DNA from: JBDTLH01 sp039934875
GTDB lineage: Bacteria > Acidobacteriota > Terriglobia > Terriglobales > Acidobacteriaceae
Length of the DNA: 24,702 nt
Direction of reading: 5' to 3'
Assembly: GCA_039934875.1 (NCBI GenBank)
Contig: JBDTLH010000246.1
Location: 1 to 24,702, forward strand
A model generated the notes under the pieces. That model ran no database searches. It saw only the letters and a list, made by a program, of their open reading frames with translations, and was not told the DNA's origin. Shown in pieces: positions 1 to 7,737 of this stretch (position 1 is the stretch's first letter; each line of letters opens with the position of its first letter). The position numbers and the translations under genes were made by a program.

Positions 1-583
1 ATACCAATTTCCCAATCCTCTCCGAGCGCGCCAGCTTCGCTCCAAAACTGGATCCGGCGCAATAAGAGACCTCCAGGCCCTCACCGCCTTTATCGCATTT
101 CTCCTGCGACAACCGCAGCTTGTAGCCCTCTTTCACCCCCTCATCAAACCGCTTTTGGTCGCGTATCACCGCGCTTCCCGTCCCCCACATCGCCATCGCC
201 TCTCGCAACGTAGAAAATAGCTGGAAGTCGCGCCCGGTCCGCATGTCCTCTGAACCTTGCGCGAAGCCGGCGCGGTATCCAGGCACATACGATTGCTTTT
301 CGCCGAACTCCGGCTTGAAACGCACCTTGCGATAATCCTCCATCTTCTCGACCGCGATCACCGGATGCGCAAACTGCGAGTCAATGTCGGCGTCATGAAA
401 GCCCTGCTGATATCCATCACGGTATCCATGCACAAAAGGAGACGCCGCATATATCCTCGCGGCGGGTTCGCTCGCCTCCAACTTCGCATTGTGGCAGTTC
501 GCATGGTTCGCTGCGCCCAGCGCCGCGCCTCCCCCCGCCAGGTTCGCCAACAGCATCGCCGCTATCGCTAAATGGTTCTCCAT
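1..583 (-). CDS. Secreted protein with Gly/Tyr repeats, 3' end cut by window edge
   Basis: An open frame runs from an ATG at 583 to the left edge without a stop, giving at least 194 residues. The N-terminus is a plausible signal peptide: MENHLAIAAMLLANLAGGG followed by an Ala-rich stretch to about residue 26. The mature part has repeated motifs, VHGYRDGYQQGFHDAD (about residues 51-66), VPGYRAGFAQGSEDM (about 99-113) and FDEGVKEGYK further on, each built around GYxxGxxxG with acidic ends. Cysteines are few (C30, then two near the visible end). I do not recognise a named family; such repeat-bearing exported proteins are seen in Acidobacteria. It lies 106 bp downstream of arsR on the same strand, so co-transcription is possible. 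No strong Shine-Dalgarno (SD) is seen. The function is unknown. The frame is supported by length, composition and the repeats. Confidence 0.7.
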   Translation of the reverse strand, partial: MENHLAIAAMLLANLAGGGAALGAANHANCHNAKLEASEPAARIYAASPFVHGYRDGYQQGFHDADIDSQFAHPVIAVEKMEDYRKVRFKPEFGEKQSYVPGYRAGFAQGSEDMRTGRDFQLFSTLREAMAMWGTGSAVIRDQKRFDEGVKEGYKLRLSQEKCDKGGEGLEVSYCAGSSFGAKLARSERIGKLV

Positions 584-689
584 GAGCTCTGATAAATCTA
601 GATTCAATTTTGATCGTGGAAGATGTCGCCGGACGGACTTTTGCTTTGGCGCGCACACCTGACCTTGCGTGTAGGAATCCCCGACATAT

Positions 690-1106
690 TCACCTCCCTG
701 CCAATTCGCCGGATCGATCAAACGGGCCCGGCAGCGGCGCTCCCCGCAGCGTGACAAACTGCCGCGGACTGCAACATGCCTTGCTCAAACGCCTCCGGTC
801 GGCATTCATGGCGCGCTCTTCCCTTAGCCAAGCCAGCGTCTCTCGCAATACCTTCGCCGCGCCCTCATGCGCAGGCGTCACTATGCGGTAGTGCATCCAC
901 TTCCCATCGCGCCGCGCCGCCACTATCCCCGCCTTCCGCAGATACGCCAGATGGCGCGAGATCTTGGGCTGTGACTGCCCTAATATCTCCACAAAGTAGC
1001 AGACGCATATCTCCTGCTCGCCCATAAGATTCAACAGCCGCAGCCGCGTCGGGTCCGCGAGTGCGGTAAAAAAATGCTCAATGCTAAACCCTCTTTCTTT
1101 TTTCAT
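690..1106 (-). CDS. arsR: ArsR/SmtB-family arsenic-responsive repressor
   Basis: A 138-residue winged-helix repressor. The family releases its operator when As(III)/Sb(III) binds cysteines. Seen here: FFTALADPTRLRLLNLM (about residues 12-28), then EICVCYFVEIL with Cys34 and Cys36 in the classical ELCVCDL position, then the recognition helix QSQPKISRHLAYLRKAGIV (about 44-62) and wing GKWMHYRI. The third Cys of the R773-type site is absent (Val). A vicinal Cys pair (C111, C112) lies in a C-terminal extension longer than the usual ~115-aa protein. I chose the ATG at 1106 because AAGG lies five bases upstream and the family start is MKKERGF-like; the same frame also opens at 1142. The gene diverges from arsM and its start codon lies inside one operator half-site, which fits autorepression. 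Confidence 0.93.
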   Translation of the reverse strand: MKKERGFSIEHFFTALADPTRLRLLNLMGEQEICVCYFVEILGQSQPKISRHLAYLRKAGIVAARRDGKWMHYRIVTPAHEGAAKVLRETLAWLREERAMNADRRRLSKACCSPRQFVTLRGAPLPGPFDRSGELAGR

Positions 1107-1160
1107 ATATGCCTTGACAGATGCGTTCTCTTTAGGATACATTCACTCGAGCATATATGA
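1103..1160. promoter_or_regulatory. Putative ArsR operator: perfect 10-bp inverted repeat
   Basis: TCATATATGC at 1103-1112 and GCATATATGA at 1151-1160 are exact reverse complements separated by 38 bp, and each half contains the palindrome CATATATG. The left half covers the arsR start codon and the right half lies just before arsM's SD. Together they bracket the arsM -35/-10 boxes. Placement between divergent arsR and arsM makes an ArsR operator the natural reading. Binding itself is inferred. Confidence 0.65.
1114..1141 (+). promoter_or_regulatory. Candidate sigma70-type promoter for arsM
   Basis: A perfect TTGACA (1114-1119) is followed after 16 bp by GATACA (1136-1141), a weak -10. Transcription would start near 1148, about 20 bases before arsM. 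The promoter sits between the two operator half-sites. Confidence 0.5.
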
Positions 1161-1170
1161 GGCGCTGAAC

Positions 1171-2010
1171 ATGACCACAAAGTTAGATGTGCAAGAGAAA
1201 TACTCGCAAGCCGCCCGCAACGTCGCAACCGGCGCAGCCGCCAGCTCCTGCAACGGACTAAGCTCCTGCTGCGATCCCATCACCAGCAATCTCTACGCAT
1301 CCGCGCAGCAGCTCGGCATCCCCGAGAACGCCGTCCTCGCCTCCCTGGGATGCGGCAATCCCACCGCCCTGATCGATCTCCAGCCCGGCGAAACCGTCCT
1401 CGACCTCGGCTCCGGAGGAGGCATCGACGTTCTGCTCTCCGCCCGTCGTGTCGGACCCGCCGGAAAAGCTTACGGCCTCGATATGACCGACGACATGCTC
1501 GCTCTGGCGCGCGATAATCAACGCCAGTCCGGCATCCAAAACGTCGAATTCCTCAAAGGCGACATCGAGCACATTCCGCTCCCCGACAACTCCGTGGACG
1601 TCGTCATCTCCAACTGCGTCATCAACCTCAGCGCCGACAAAGACCGCGTCCTCCGCGAGGCCTTCCGCGTCCTCAAGCCCGGCGGACGCTTCGCCGTCTC
1701 CGACGTGGTGGTGCGCGGTGAGGTCCCTGACGATGTCCGCAACAGCATGTTGCTCTGGGTCGGCTGCCTCGCCGGCGCCCTTTCCGAATCGGACTACCGC
1801 AACAAGCTCGAAGCCGCGGGCTTCACCGCCATTGATCTCAAGACCACCCGCGTCTATCAGATCGAAGATGCCCGCCACTTCCTCACCGCAGCCGGCCTCA
1901 ACGTGGATGCTCTCGCTCCCGTCGTCGATGGTAAGTTCGCCAGCATGTTCATCCGCGCCGTCAAGGCCGCAACGCAACCATCCTGCTGCGCCCCCGGCTG
2001 CTGCCACTGA
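1171..2010 (+). CDS. arsM: Arsenite S-adenosylmethionine methyltransferase
   Basis: A 279-residue class I SAM methyltransferase that methylates As(III) to volatile or less retained methylarsenicals. SAM motif I is VLDLGSGGGIDVLL (about residues 76-89), followed by GLDMTDDML. The conserved arsenic-binding cysteines of the family are visible: C33/C34 in SSCCDP, C61 in SLGCGNP, C149 in SNCVINL and C199 in WVGCLAGAL. The last two match the Cys174/Cys224 pair of algal ArsM. The tail ends SCCAPGCCH, an extra Cys cluster as in some bacterial ArsM proteins. The start at 1171 has GAGG eight bases upstream; the frame is open further 5' but that would cross the promoter. It diverges from arsR and heads a plus-strand cluster with a phosphatase and a flavoprotein. 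Confidence 0.95.
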   Translation: MTTKLDVQEKYSQAARNVATGAAASSCNGLSSCCDPITSNLYASAQQLGIPENAVLASLGCGNPTALIDLQPGETVLDLGSGGGIDVLLSARRVGPAGKAYGLDMTDDMLALARDNQRQSGIQNVEFLKGDIEHIPLPDNSVDVVISNCVINLSADKDRVLREAFRVLKPGGRFAVSDVVVRGEVPDDVRNSMLLWVGCLAGALSESDYRNKLEAAGFTAIDLKTTRVYQIEDARHFLTAAGLNVDALAPVVDGKFASMFIRAVKAATQPSCCAPGCCH

Positions 2011-2084
2011 CCGTTAATTGCAAGTTGGTCGATGGCTCTTGCAAATTCCGAACCTGAAACATGCATTTCAAATGGGGCCTCCCT

Positions 2085-2813
2085 ATGGACCATCCCGCGC
2101 TCCTCGCCGACCTCGAGCTCGCGCAACAAGTACAGCAAAGCCTCCTTCCCGCTCACCGCCAATCTCTCCACGGATGGAAGGTGGATTTCGCCTTCGAGCC
2201 CTTCGCTCACGTCAGCGGAGACTACGTGGACATCATCTCCGGTCCGCAATCGTTTCACTTCCTGCTGGGCGATGTCTCCGGCAAGGGAGTCGCTGCGTCC
2301 ATGCTGATGTCCCATCTCCACGCCACCATGCGCGCCCTGCTCTCCACCGACCTGCCGCTTGAGCAAGTCGTTGCCGCTGCCAGCCGTGCCTTCTGCCACA
2401 GCTCGCTGCCCGCGCAATTCGCCACCCTCCTCATCGGACGCGCCGACCGCAACGGCTCCGTAGAGCTGCTCAACGCCGGCCATACTCCCCTGATCTACTC
2501 CTCCGCCGCCGCGGTCCACATCCTGCCCGCCGGAAATATCCCGCTCGGTCTCTTCTGCGAGTCCCGCTTCGCCGCAACGCGCCTCGCCGTCTCCTCCGGC
2601 GACACTCTGCTGCTTCACACCGACGGCATCACCGAATCCTGCAACGCCGATGGAGAGGAGTTCGGCGTCGAACGCCTTCAATCCAGCTTCGCCGCCGCCT
2701 TGCAGCAAGCGCCGGATACGCTCATCAGCCACATCCGCCGCGACCTCGCCGCCTTCACCAGCGAAACCTCGCCGCCCGACGACCTCACCCTGCTGACTCT
2801 GCAAAGGACATGA
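2085..2813 (+). CDS. SpoIIE/RsbU-type PP2C serine phosphatase
   Basis: A protein of about 242 residues consisting almost only of the PP2C-like SpoIIE domain. It starts with the short helix ELAQQVQQSLLP typical of RsbU-type enzymes, then HVSGDYVDI (metal-binding Asp46), LLGDVSGKGVAASMLM (Asp63), NAGHTPLIY, LLLHTDGITES and the terminal SPPDDLTLLTL. Such enzymes usually dephosphorylate STAS-domain anti-anti-sigma factors. No sensor domain (PAS, GAF, HAMP) precedes it and no anti-sigma/anti-anti-sigma partner is nearby, so the substrate is unknown. Two starts are possible: ATG 2061 and ATG 2085. I prefer 2085 because MDHPALLADLELAQQ is the family-like beginning. It lies 50-74 bp after arsM, on the same strand, and is probably co-transcribed. 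Confidence 0.85.
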   Translation: MDHPALLADLELAQQVQQSLLPAHRQSLHGWKVDFAFEPFAHVSGDYVDIISGPQSFHFLLGDVSGKGVAASMLMSHLHATMRALLSTDLPLEQVVAAASRAFCHSSLPAQFATLLIGRADRNGSVELLNAGHTPLIYSSAAAVHILPAGNIPLGLFCESRFAATRLAVSSGDTLLLHTDGITESCNADGEEFGVERLQSSFAAALQQAPDTLISHIRRDLAAFTSETSPPDDLTLLTLQRT

Positions 2814-3012
2814 CATCCACATTCATTGGATTTGTCATTCTGAGCATATGGGATCTCCTGACACGCGCCTCGCGTAGTGGGAAGCGAAGCAACCTCGCGT
2901 CTTTCCCGCATCGCTCCCATGGCGAGGAATTCGACAAACCCATGACGAACTTTGCTTTTCTTCCGCGTCGCTCCGTTGCGTCCGGCATGAATTCTCTACA
3001 TCTAACCCACCC
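2814..3012. other. Intergenic spacer with a TCATTCTGAGC-type element
   Basis: The 199-bp gap between the phosphatase and the flavoprotein holds no credible gene. It contains TGTCATTCTGAGC at 2833-2845, a motif that recurs as a dispersed intergenic element in many acidobacterial and other genomes (recollection, not searched here). GAATTC occurs twice, about 65 bp apart. No convincing SD precedes the flavoprotein ATG. Confidence 0.35.
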
Positions 3013-4284
3013 ATGAGCCACCCCGCCTCTAAGCCCATACAACTCTTCGGCACCGCCGGCTCGTCCATCGCTTACACCATCCGCGACTTCCTCCAGCGCA
3101 GCGATCTGCCCTTCCAATGGCACGAGCTCAAGACCGATGAACAGGCCCGCTCGCTCACCGGGGTCACCGGACTTCACGATCCCCGCCTGCCCATCTGTAT
3201 CTTCCCCGATGGCGCTCGCATCGAGTGCCCCACCCTGCGCCAGATCACCGAGCGCCTCGGCTGGTTTCACGACCCCGCCCTCTCGAAATATGACCTCGCC
3301 ATCTACGGCGCCGGTCCCGCTGGCCTCAGCGCCGCCGTCTATGGCGCTTCCGAAGGCCTCAAGACCGTCCTCATCGAACGCTCCGCCATCGGCGGACAGG
3401 CCGGCACCAGCTCCAGAATCGAAAACTATCTCGGCTTTCCCGAGGGCATCAGCGGCGCGGACCTCGCCGAGAATGCGCGCAAGCAGGCATACCGCTTCGG
3501 TGCCGAAATACTCATCGCCCGCGAAGGTGTGAGCGGCGAATTCTCCCCCGGCAAAGGCATCGGACACCTCGCCGACGGCGGCAAGATCATCGCCCGCGCG
3601 ACCATCTGCGCCACCGGCATCGCCTATCGCCGACTTGGATTACCCAACGAAGAAAAATTTTTCGGCGCCGGACTGTACTACGGCGCAGGCGCAAGTGAGG
3701 CCTCCCTCTGCCGCAATGACCACGTCTTCGTAGTCGGCGGCGGCAACTCCGCCGGCCAGGCTGCCATGCACTTCTCCCGCTTCGCCGCTAAGGTTACCGT
3801 CGTCATTCGCGACTCATGCCTCAGGAAGACGCTCTCTAACTATCTGCTGGATCGCATCCACTCCGCACCCAACATTGAGGTCTTGACCGACTCAGAGATC
3901 ACCGCGCTGCACGGCAAAGACCAGGACGGCGGCGTGCTCGAATGGATCACCATCACCAATCGCCAAACCGGGGCGCAACAATCCCTGCCCACTCGCTGGC
4001 TCTTCATCTGCATCGGCGGAGAGCCGCAGACCTCCTGGGCAGAGGCTGCGGGCATCGTGCGCGATCAGGAGGGCTATCTCGTTACTGGCCCCGATCTCCT
4101 GCATCAGGGGCGCCCACCCGCGAGCTGGCCCCTTGACCGCGTTCCTTACTTCCTCGAAACCAGCGTCCCCGGCATGTTCGCCGCCGGAGACGTCCGCCAC
4201 AACTCCGTCAAACGCTGCGCCTCCGCCGTCGGAGAGGGCGCCATGGCCGTCACCTTCGTCCACCGCTACCTCGCCAACGGCTGA
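3013..4284 (+). CDS. Thioredoxin-reductase-like FAD/NAD(P)H oxidoreductase with glutaredoxin-like N-domain
   Basis: A 423-residue flavoprotein. Residues about 9-84 resemble a glutaredoxin fold (KPIQLFGTAGSSIAYTIRDFL ... LPICIFPDG), but the usual CxxC position reads TAGSSIAY, so no redox disulfide is present. The C-terminal part is a low-molecular-weight TrxR fold: FAD site YGAGPAGLSAA (about 98-108), GGQAGTSSRIENYLGFP, NAD(P)H site VVGGGNSAGQAA (about 240-251) and MFAAGDVR near 389-396. The canonical TrxR CxxCDG motif is replaced by GLYYGAGASEASLC. This matches a TrxR-like subfamily often fused to cyclic-nucleotide-binding domains. It should bind FAD and NAD(P)H but cannot use the usual dithiol relay. 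The electron acceptor is unknown. It is the last gene of the plus-strand arsM cluster. Confidence 0.85.
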   Translation: MSHPASKPIQLFGTAGSSIAYTIRDFLQRSDLPFQWHELKTDEQARSLTGVTGLHDPRLPICIFPDGARIECPTLRQITERLGWFHDPALSKYDLAIYGAGPAGLSAAVYGASEGLKTVLIERSAIGGQAGTSSRIENYLGFPEGISGADLAENARKQAYRFGAEILIAREGVSGEFSPGKGIGHLADGGKIIARATICATGIAYRRLGLPNEEKFFGAGLYYGAGASEASLCRNDHVFVVGGGNSAGQAAMHFSRFAAKVTVVIRDSCLRKTLSNYLLDRIHSAPNIEVLTDSEITALHGKDQDGGVLEWITITNRQTGAQQSLPTRWLFICIGGEPQTSWAEAAGIVRDQEGYLVTGPDLLHQGRPPASWPLDRVPYFLETSVPGMFAAGDVRHNSVKRCASAVGEGAMAVTFVHRYLANG

Positions 4285-4309
4285 CCGCACTTCACCGATG
4301 AACGCTTGC

Positions 4310-4341
4310 CATGCTGAGCCAGCGCAGCAAGTCGAAGCATC
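4310..4341. repeat. CATGCTGAGC-type dispersed element
   Basis: A sequence beginning CATGCTGAGC and continuing AGCGCAGCAAGTCGAAGCAT lies between the convergent flavoprotein and TonB receptor genes. It resembles the TCATTCTGAGC element at 2833 and short intergenic repeats seen in several phyla. A weak stem can be drawn at about 4390-4425 but there is no clear T-run, so no terminator is called in this 148-bp convergent gap. Confidence 0.3.
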
Positions 4342-4432
4342 TTTGTCTCCTTCGCCAGGTACCCGCGCCCTCGCACGACCACATCTCATAGCTTCGGCGG
4401 CTCCAATCCTGAAGCCGAGCGCCTGCCCTTCC

Positions 4433-7400
4433 CTAGAAGTTCACCCGCACTCCGATTTGCGCGGCGAAGGGGACACCGACCGTAGTGCCTGGACCGAAGA
4501 AATCCCCCAGCGCCCCCGCCGGAGACAGCAGTTGTTTGGAGCTGGTGATCGGCACGCATCCTGATGAGGGGCACACTTGGGTTGCGTTGTAGAGGTTGTT
4601 CACCGGCGTAGGCAGCGCGGAGATGTCGGTGACGTAGTTGGCCCCGGGATTATTGCGGTTGAAGAGATTGAAAAACTCGATGAACGGCAGCACTTCAAAG
4701 CGGTCCCTGATTCTGGTTGGCCGGGCAACCCGCAGGTCCACCTGAATGTAGGGGGTGCCGCGGAACTGATCGAGCGTGGTTTGCACTCCGTTGATTACCG
4801 CCCGGTCGTTGGTCGAATCTCCAACGCCGTTCACATCCACCGGCGTGGTCAGCGTGATCGGCCTGGCGCCTTCCGCCTGCGTCAGCGTCGTCAGTTCGAT
4901 GCCCCCGGGCACGTGCAGCGTTCCCGCGAGCACGAAGCGGCTGCCGACATCTTCGCCAGAGGGGCCGTAGTCGCCAGGGGCGAAGGGGCGCAGCGGATTG
5001 CAGACGCCGTTCACATAATCAAAGAGCTCGCCCAGCACGCATCCAAATGTCTTCGCGCTCGAATAGGTGTAGTTCGCGGTCAGGTTGAATCGGTGGCTGA
5101 GGTTGCCTTGCACATGCAGCATTAGCGCGTCGTAGCGTGAGCGATTGTCCGACTTGAAGACGCTGAGGTTAGGGACATTGGCCATCTGCGTGGCCAGGTC
5201 CGGCGCGAAGAGCGGAGAAAATAAAGTGTAGCCCGCGTTGTATTCATACCGCCGGTATCCGTTCACGCCCTGCTCGTGCACCCAGTCCGCGCTTGCCGTC
5301 CATTGCGAATTGATCGCGTACTGCATGCCCGCGCCGGCGTGCAGCGCATACGGCGTCCGGTAATGCGGATCGATCACTGCCCCCGCACCGCCCGCCGCCG
5401 CACCCGGCAGGCATCCCGCATCGCCGGGATGGACGCAGGCAGCCGACGGTGTGTTTACCGCCTGCAATGCTTGCACCCAGCCATTTTGCGCGAGATCGTT
5501 GTAGTAGAGCCCCACGCCCGCGCGAAGCACCAGCTTTTCCGATTCACCCGGCGAAAATGCGATCCCCAGGCGTGGCGCAAATGCCTTCCGATAATCATGC
5601 GGATTTCCCGCGCTTAGCGGCAATTGCAGTGCTTTGATGGTCAGCACCGCCGGGTTCTGCGCTTGATTGGCGCCGCTGGCGGTGAACAGCCCGAAGGTGG
5701 TGTCGTAGCGCAGGCCGTAGTTGATGGTCAGGTGCGGGGTCACCCGCCAGGCATCCTCCGCGTAAAGCCCGATCCGCTGTACATTTTGCGAGAAGCTGCC
5801 GTTGGTCGCAGGCACTGAGGTGCAGCTCGCTCCGGGTGTTGCCGCGGGGCCGCAGACCAGGTCTTGGGAGAATTGCGCCGGATTGTTTGCGTAGTCCGTG
5901 GGATCGAGCGGGAAGACAGTCAGGTTTTCCGCATTCCCAAACAGCGCTCCGCTGAGCACCGGCTCATGGATGAAGTCGATGCCGAAGCGGGGAGCATGCG
6001 CGCCGGAGACGTGGCTCACGTCATACTTCCATTGGTACTTCTCCTGATTGCGCAGCACCGGAAATGCAGTAATCGGCGTCGTGAACTGGTTATCGCCAAA
6101 GGTTTGAAAGCCGGAGATCGTCTGCGCGGTGGAGCTGAAGGGAAACGCCAGCGCGAAACCCAGGTCCGAATTCGCCGTCTCGGTGTGGTGCAGCAAACTG
6201 CTCGTGAAGGTGAACGACCCCAACCAGGTTGGGCTGATGACCAGTTGATTATTCAGTACGATGTTGAAGTAGTTGGCGTGCGAGGTCGCTCCCGTTGAAG
6301 CCAGCGTTGCCTGTTGCACCAGATCGTTCCTGGTCAGATAGCTATCGACCGCCCCCCGTAGAAACCACTGCGAGCGCTGCGACTGCGACCAGTCGAGACG
6401 TACCGTTCCCAAGGCGTCATTGAATGGGATGGGTACATCGTTGGGCACCGGGATCGAGGTCACGCCGGGGACCAGTCCTTGCCGGGCCAACCCAGCCAAG
6501 GCGTTGAACTGCGTCTGGCTGGCGGGGCTGTAGGCGATGCTGGCATTCTCATTCACGTATTCGAAGGAGGTGAAAAACCATACTTTGCTCTTGATCACGG
6601 GCCCGCCCAGCGCCCCGACGTAGTTTTGCCGCGAAAAAGGTTGTTTGGGGTTGGGAGCGGGATTTTCAATCGGATAGCGCGCGTTGAGCGCGGCCGCCCG
6701 TTCATAGAAAGCCAGGGTTCCGTGAAGCTCGTCGGTCCCATGTTTCGTGGTGAGCACCACGGAGCCGCCGGTGGTGCGTCCCGTATCGGCGTTTTGCTGC
6801 GACGTTTGCACCGCAAATTCCTGTATCGCATCAGGCGAAAAATTTTGCAGAAAGCCGCCGATATAGTCATCCGAGTTGTCGCCCCCATCGACGGTAAGCT
6901 GATCGTTCAGTCCCGAACTTCCGCCAAACGAGACGGCGGTGATGCGCGCTTTGGTGGGATCGGACGGTTCTACCGGTTCTGTGCCAGGCACGAGATAAGC
7001 AATATTCGCAAAGCTCCGATGCGCGAGTGGTATCTCCTCCAGGTCTTTGGCGGAAATCACTCCCTGATGCACTGCGGAGCTGATGTTGATTGGCTCTGTG
7101 GTGATCGAGGAAGCTTCACCGTGTACGTTGATCGATTGCTGCACCGCTCCGGGATGGAGCGTGACCAGAATGTCGCGCACCGAACTGACCAGCACCGTGA
7201 CCTCGGCATTCGCGGCTGCGAAGTTGGCTGCATCGACCGCCACTTTGTAAGCTCCGGGGCGAAGATCGCTCATGCGAAACTCGCCCCGGCTGTCGGTGCT
7301 CGCGTGCCGCTCTATCGATCTCCCGTAGCCTGCCGCTGTAATGACGACCTCAGCCCCTTTTACCAGGCCTCCGCGCTCGTCTTGAACTTCTCCTTGCAGG

Positions 7401-7492
7401 GTCCCCGTCGGGCTTTGCGCATGCAGTGAGACACAAAAGGCAAACAGAGTGAGCAAACTGCAAAGTAGTTTTGTGCTCGCGCGCAACAACAT
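4433..7492 (-). CDS. TonB-dependent outer-membrane receptor, Oar-like with carboxypeptidase-regulatory domain
   Basis: A protein of about 1019 residues from the preferred ATG at 7492. It has a clear signal peptide (MLLRASTKLLCSLLTLFAFCVSLHA), then a carboxypeptidase-D regulatory-like domain (GTLQGEVQDERGGLVKGAEV ... GEFRMSDLRPGAYKV), a plug-like region with GGSSGLNDQLTVDGGDNSDD, and a long beta-barrel of alternating aromatic/polar strands. It ends in VRVNF with the terminal Phe typical of BAM substrates. This architecture is expanded in Acidobacteria and is thought to import glycans, peptides or metal complexes. The substrate cannot be told from sequence. The frame extends to an ATG at 7549, but the signal peptide and a GGGAGAG SD nine bases before 7492 favour the shorter form. 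The gene stands alone on the minus strand, convergent with the ars cluster. Confidence 0.92.
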   Translation of the reverse strand: MLLRASTKLLCSLLTLFAFCVSLHAQSPTGTLQGEVQDERGGLVKGAEVVITAAGYGRSIERHASTDSRGEFRMSDLRPGAYKVAVDAANFAAANAEVTVLVSSVRDILVTLHPGAVQQSINVHGEASSITTEPINISSAVHQGVISAKDLEEIPLAHRSFANIAYLVPGTEPVEPSDPTKARITAVSFGGSSGLNDQLTVDGGDNSDDYIGGFLQNFSPDAIQEFAVQTSQQNADTGRTTGGSVVLTTKHGTDELHGTLAFYERAAALNARYPIENPAPNPKQPFSRQNYVGALGGPVIKSKVWFFTSFEYVNENASIAYSPASQTQFNALAGLARQGLVPGVTSIPVPNDVPIPFNDALGTVRLDWSQSQRSQWFLRGAVDSYLTRNDLVQQATLASTGATSHANYFNIVLNNQLVISPTWLGSFTFTSSLLHHTETANSDLGFALAFPFSSTAQTISGFQTFGDNQFTTPITAFPVLRNQEKYQWKYDVSHVSGAHAPRFGIDFIHEPVLSGALFGNAENLTVFPLDPTDYANNPAQFSQDLVCGPAATPGASCTSVPATNGSFSQNVQRIGLYAEDAWRVTPHLTINYGLRYDTTFGLFTASGANQAQNPAVLTIKALQLPLSAGNPHDYRKAFAPRLGIAFSPGESEKLVLRAGVGLYYNDLAQNGWVQALQAVNTPSAACVHPGDAGCLPGAAAGGAGAVIDPHYRTPYALHAGAGMQYAINSQWTASADWVHEQGVNGYRRYEYNAGYTLFSPLFAPDLATQMANVPNLSVFKSDNRSRYDALMLHVQGNLSHRFNLTANYTYSSAKTFGCVLGELFDYVNGVCNPLRPFAPGDYGPSGEDVGSRFVLAGTLHVPGGIELTTLTQAEGARPITLTTPVDVNGVGDSTNDRAVINGVQTTLDQFRGTPYIQVDLRVARPTRIRDRFEVLPFIEFFNLFNRNNPGANYVTDISALPTPVNNLYNATQVCPSSGCVPITSSKQLLSPAGALGDFFGPGTTVGVPFAAQIGVRVNF

Positions 7493-7497
7493 CCGGA

Positions 7498-7528
7498 ATC
7501 TCTCCCTATGCAAATACGGTGGAGAGAT
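7498..7528 (-). promoter_or_regulatory. Hairpin that can mask the TonB receptor SD
   Basis: In the minus-strand transcript ATCTCTCC (7528-7521) is fully complementary to GGAGAGAT (7505-7498), giving an 8-bp stem with a 15-nt loop. The 3' arm contains the SD GGGAGAG of the receptor gene. If the stem forms, ribosome access would be reduced. No known riboswitch class is recognised. Confidence 0.45.
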
Positions 7529-7737
7529 AAAGCTAGTCTGCTGAATCATCTACTACCAGCAGCCGTAATTAAGAAGCTCCACTTGCGCTCCGGGCTTTCT
7601 ACTCGCTGTCTCGTGAGCAAAAAAGCCAAACTCGCCCTTACCCAGAAAAACTTTGCGGACCCTGAAACAGGCTACCTTACCTGTGCCTCCGCGTCTCCCT
7701 CCTTGCTCTCCGTCTCCCACCTTTTTGCGGCAAACAG

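Noticed and set aside
1258..2007. Long open frame opposite arsM
   Set aside because: It lies wholly antisense to a clearly conserved gene and its protein is Gly/Ala/Glu-rich without domains; high-GC codon bias explains it.
4285..4432. Bidirectional terminator between convergent genes
   Set aside because: Only imperfect GC stems without a T-run on either strand could be drawn.
6479..7429. 316-codon plus-strand frame opposite the TonB receptor
   Set aside because: Shadow of the receptor's N-terminal half; its protein has no recognisable domain.
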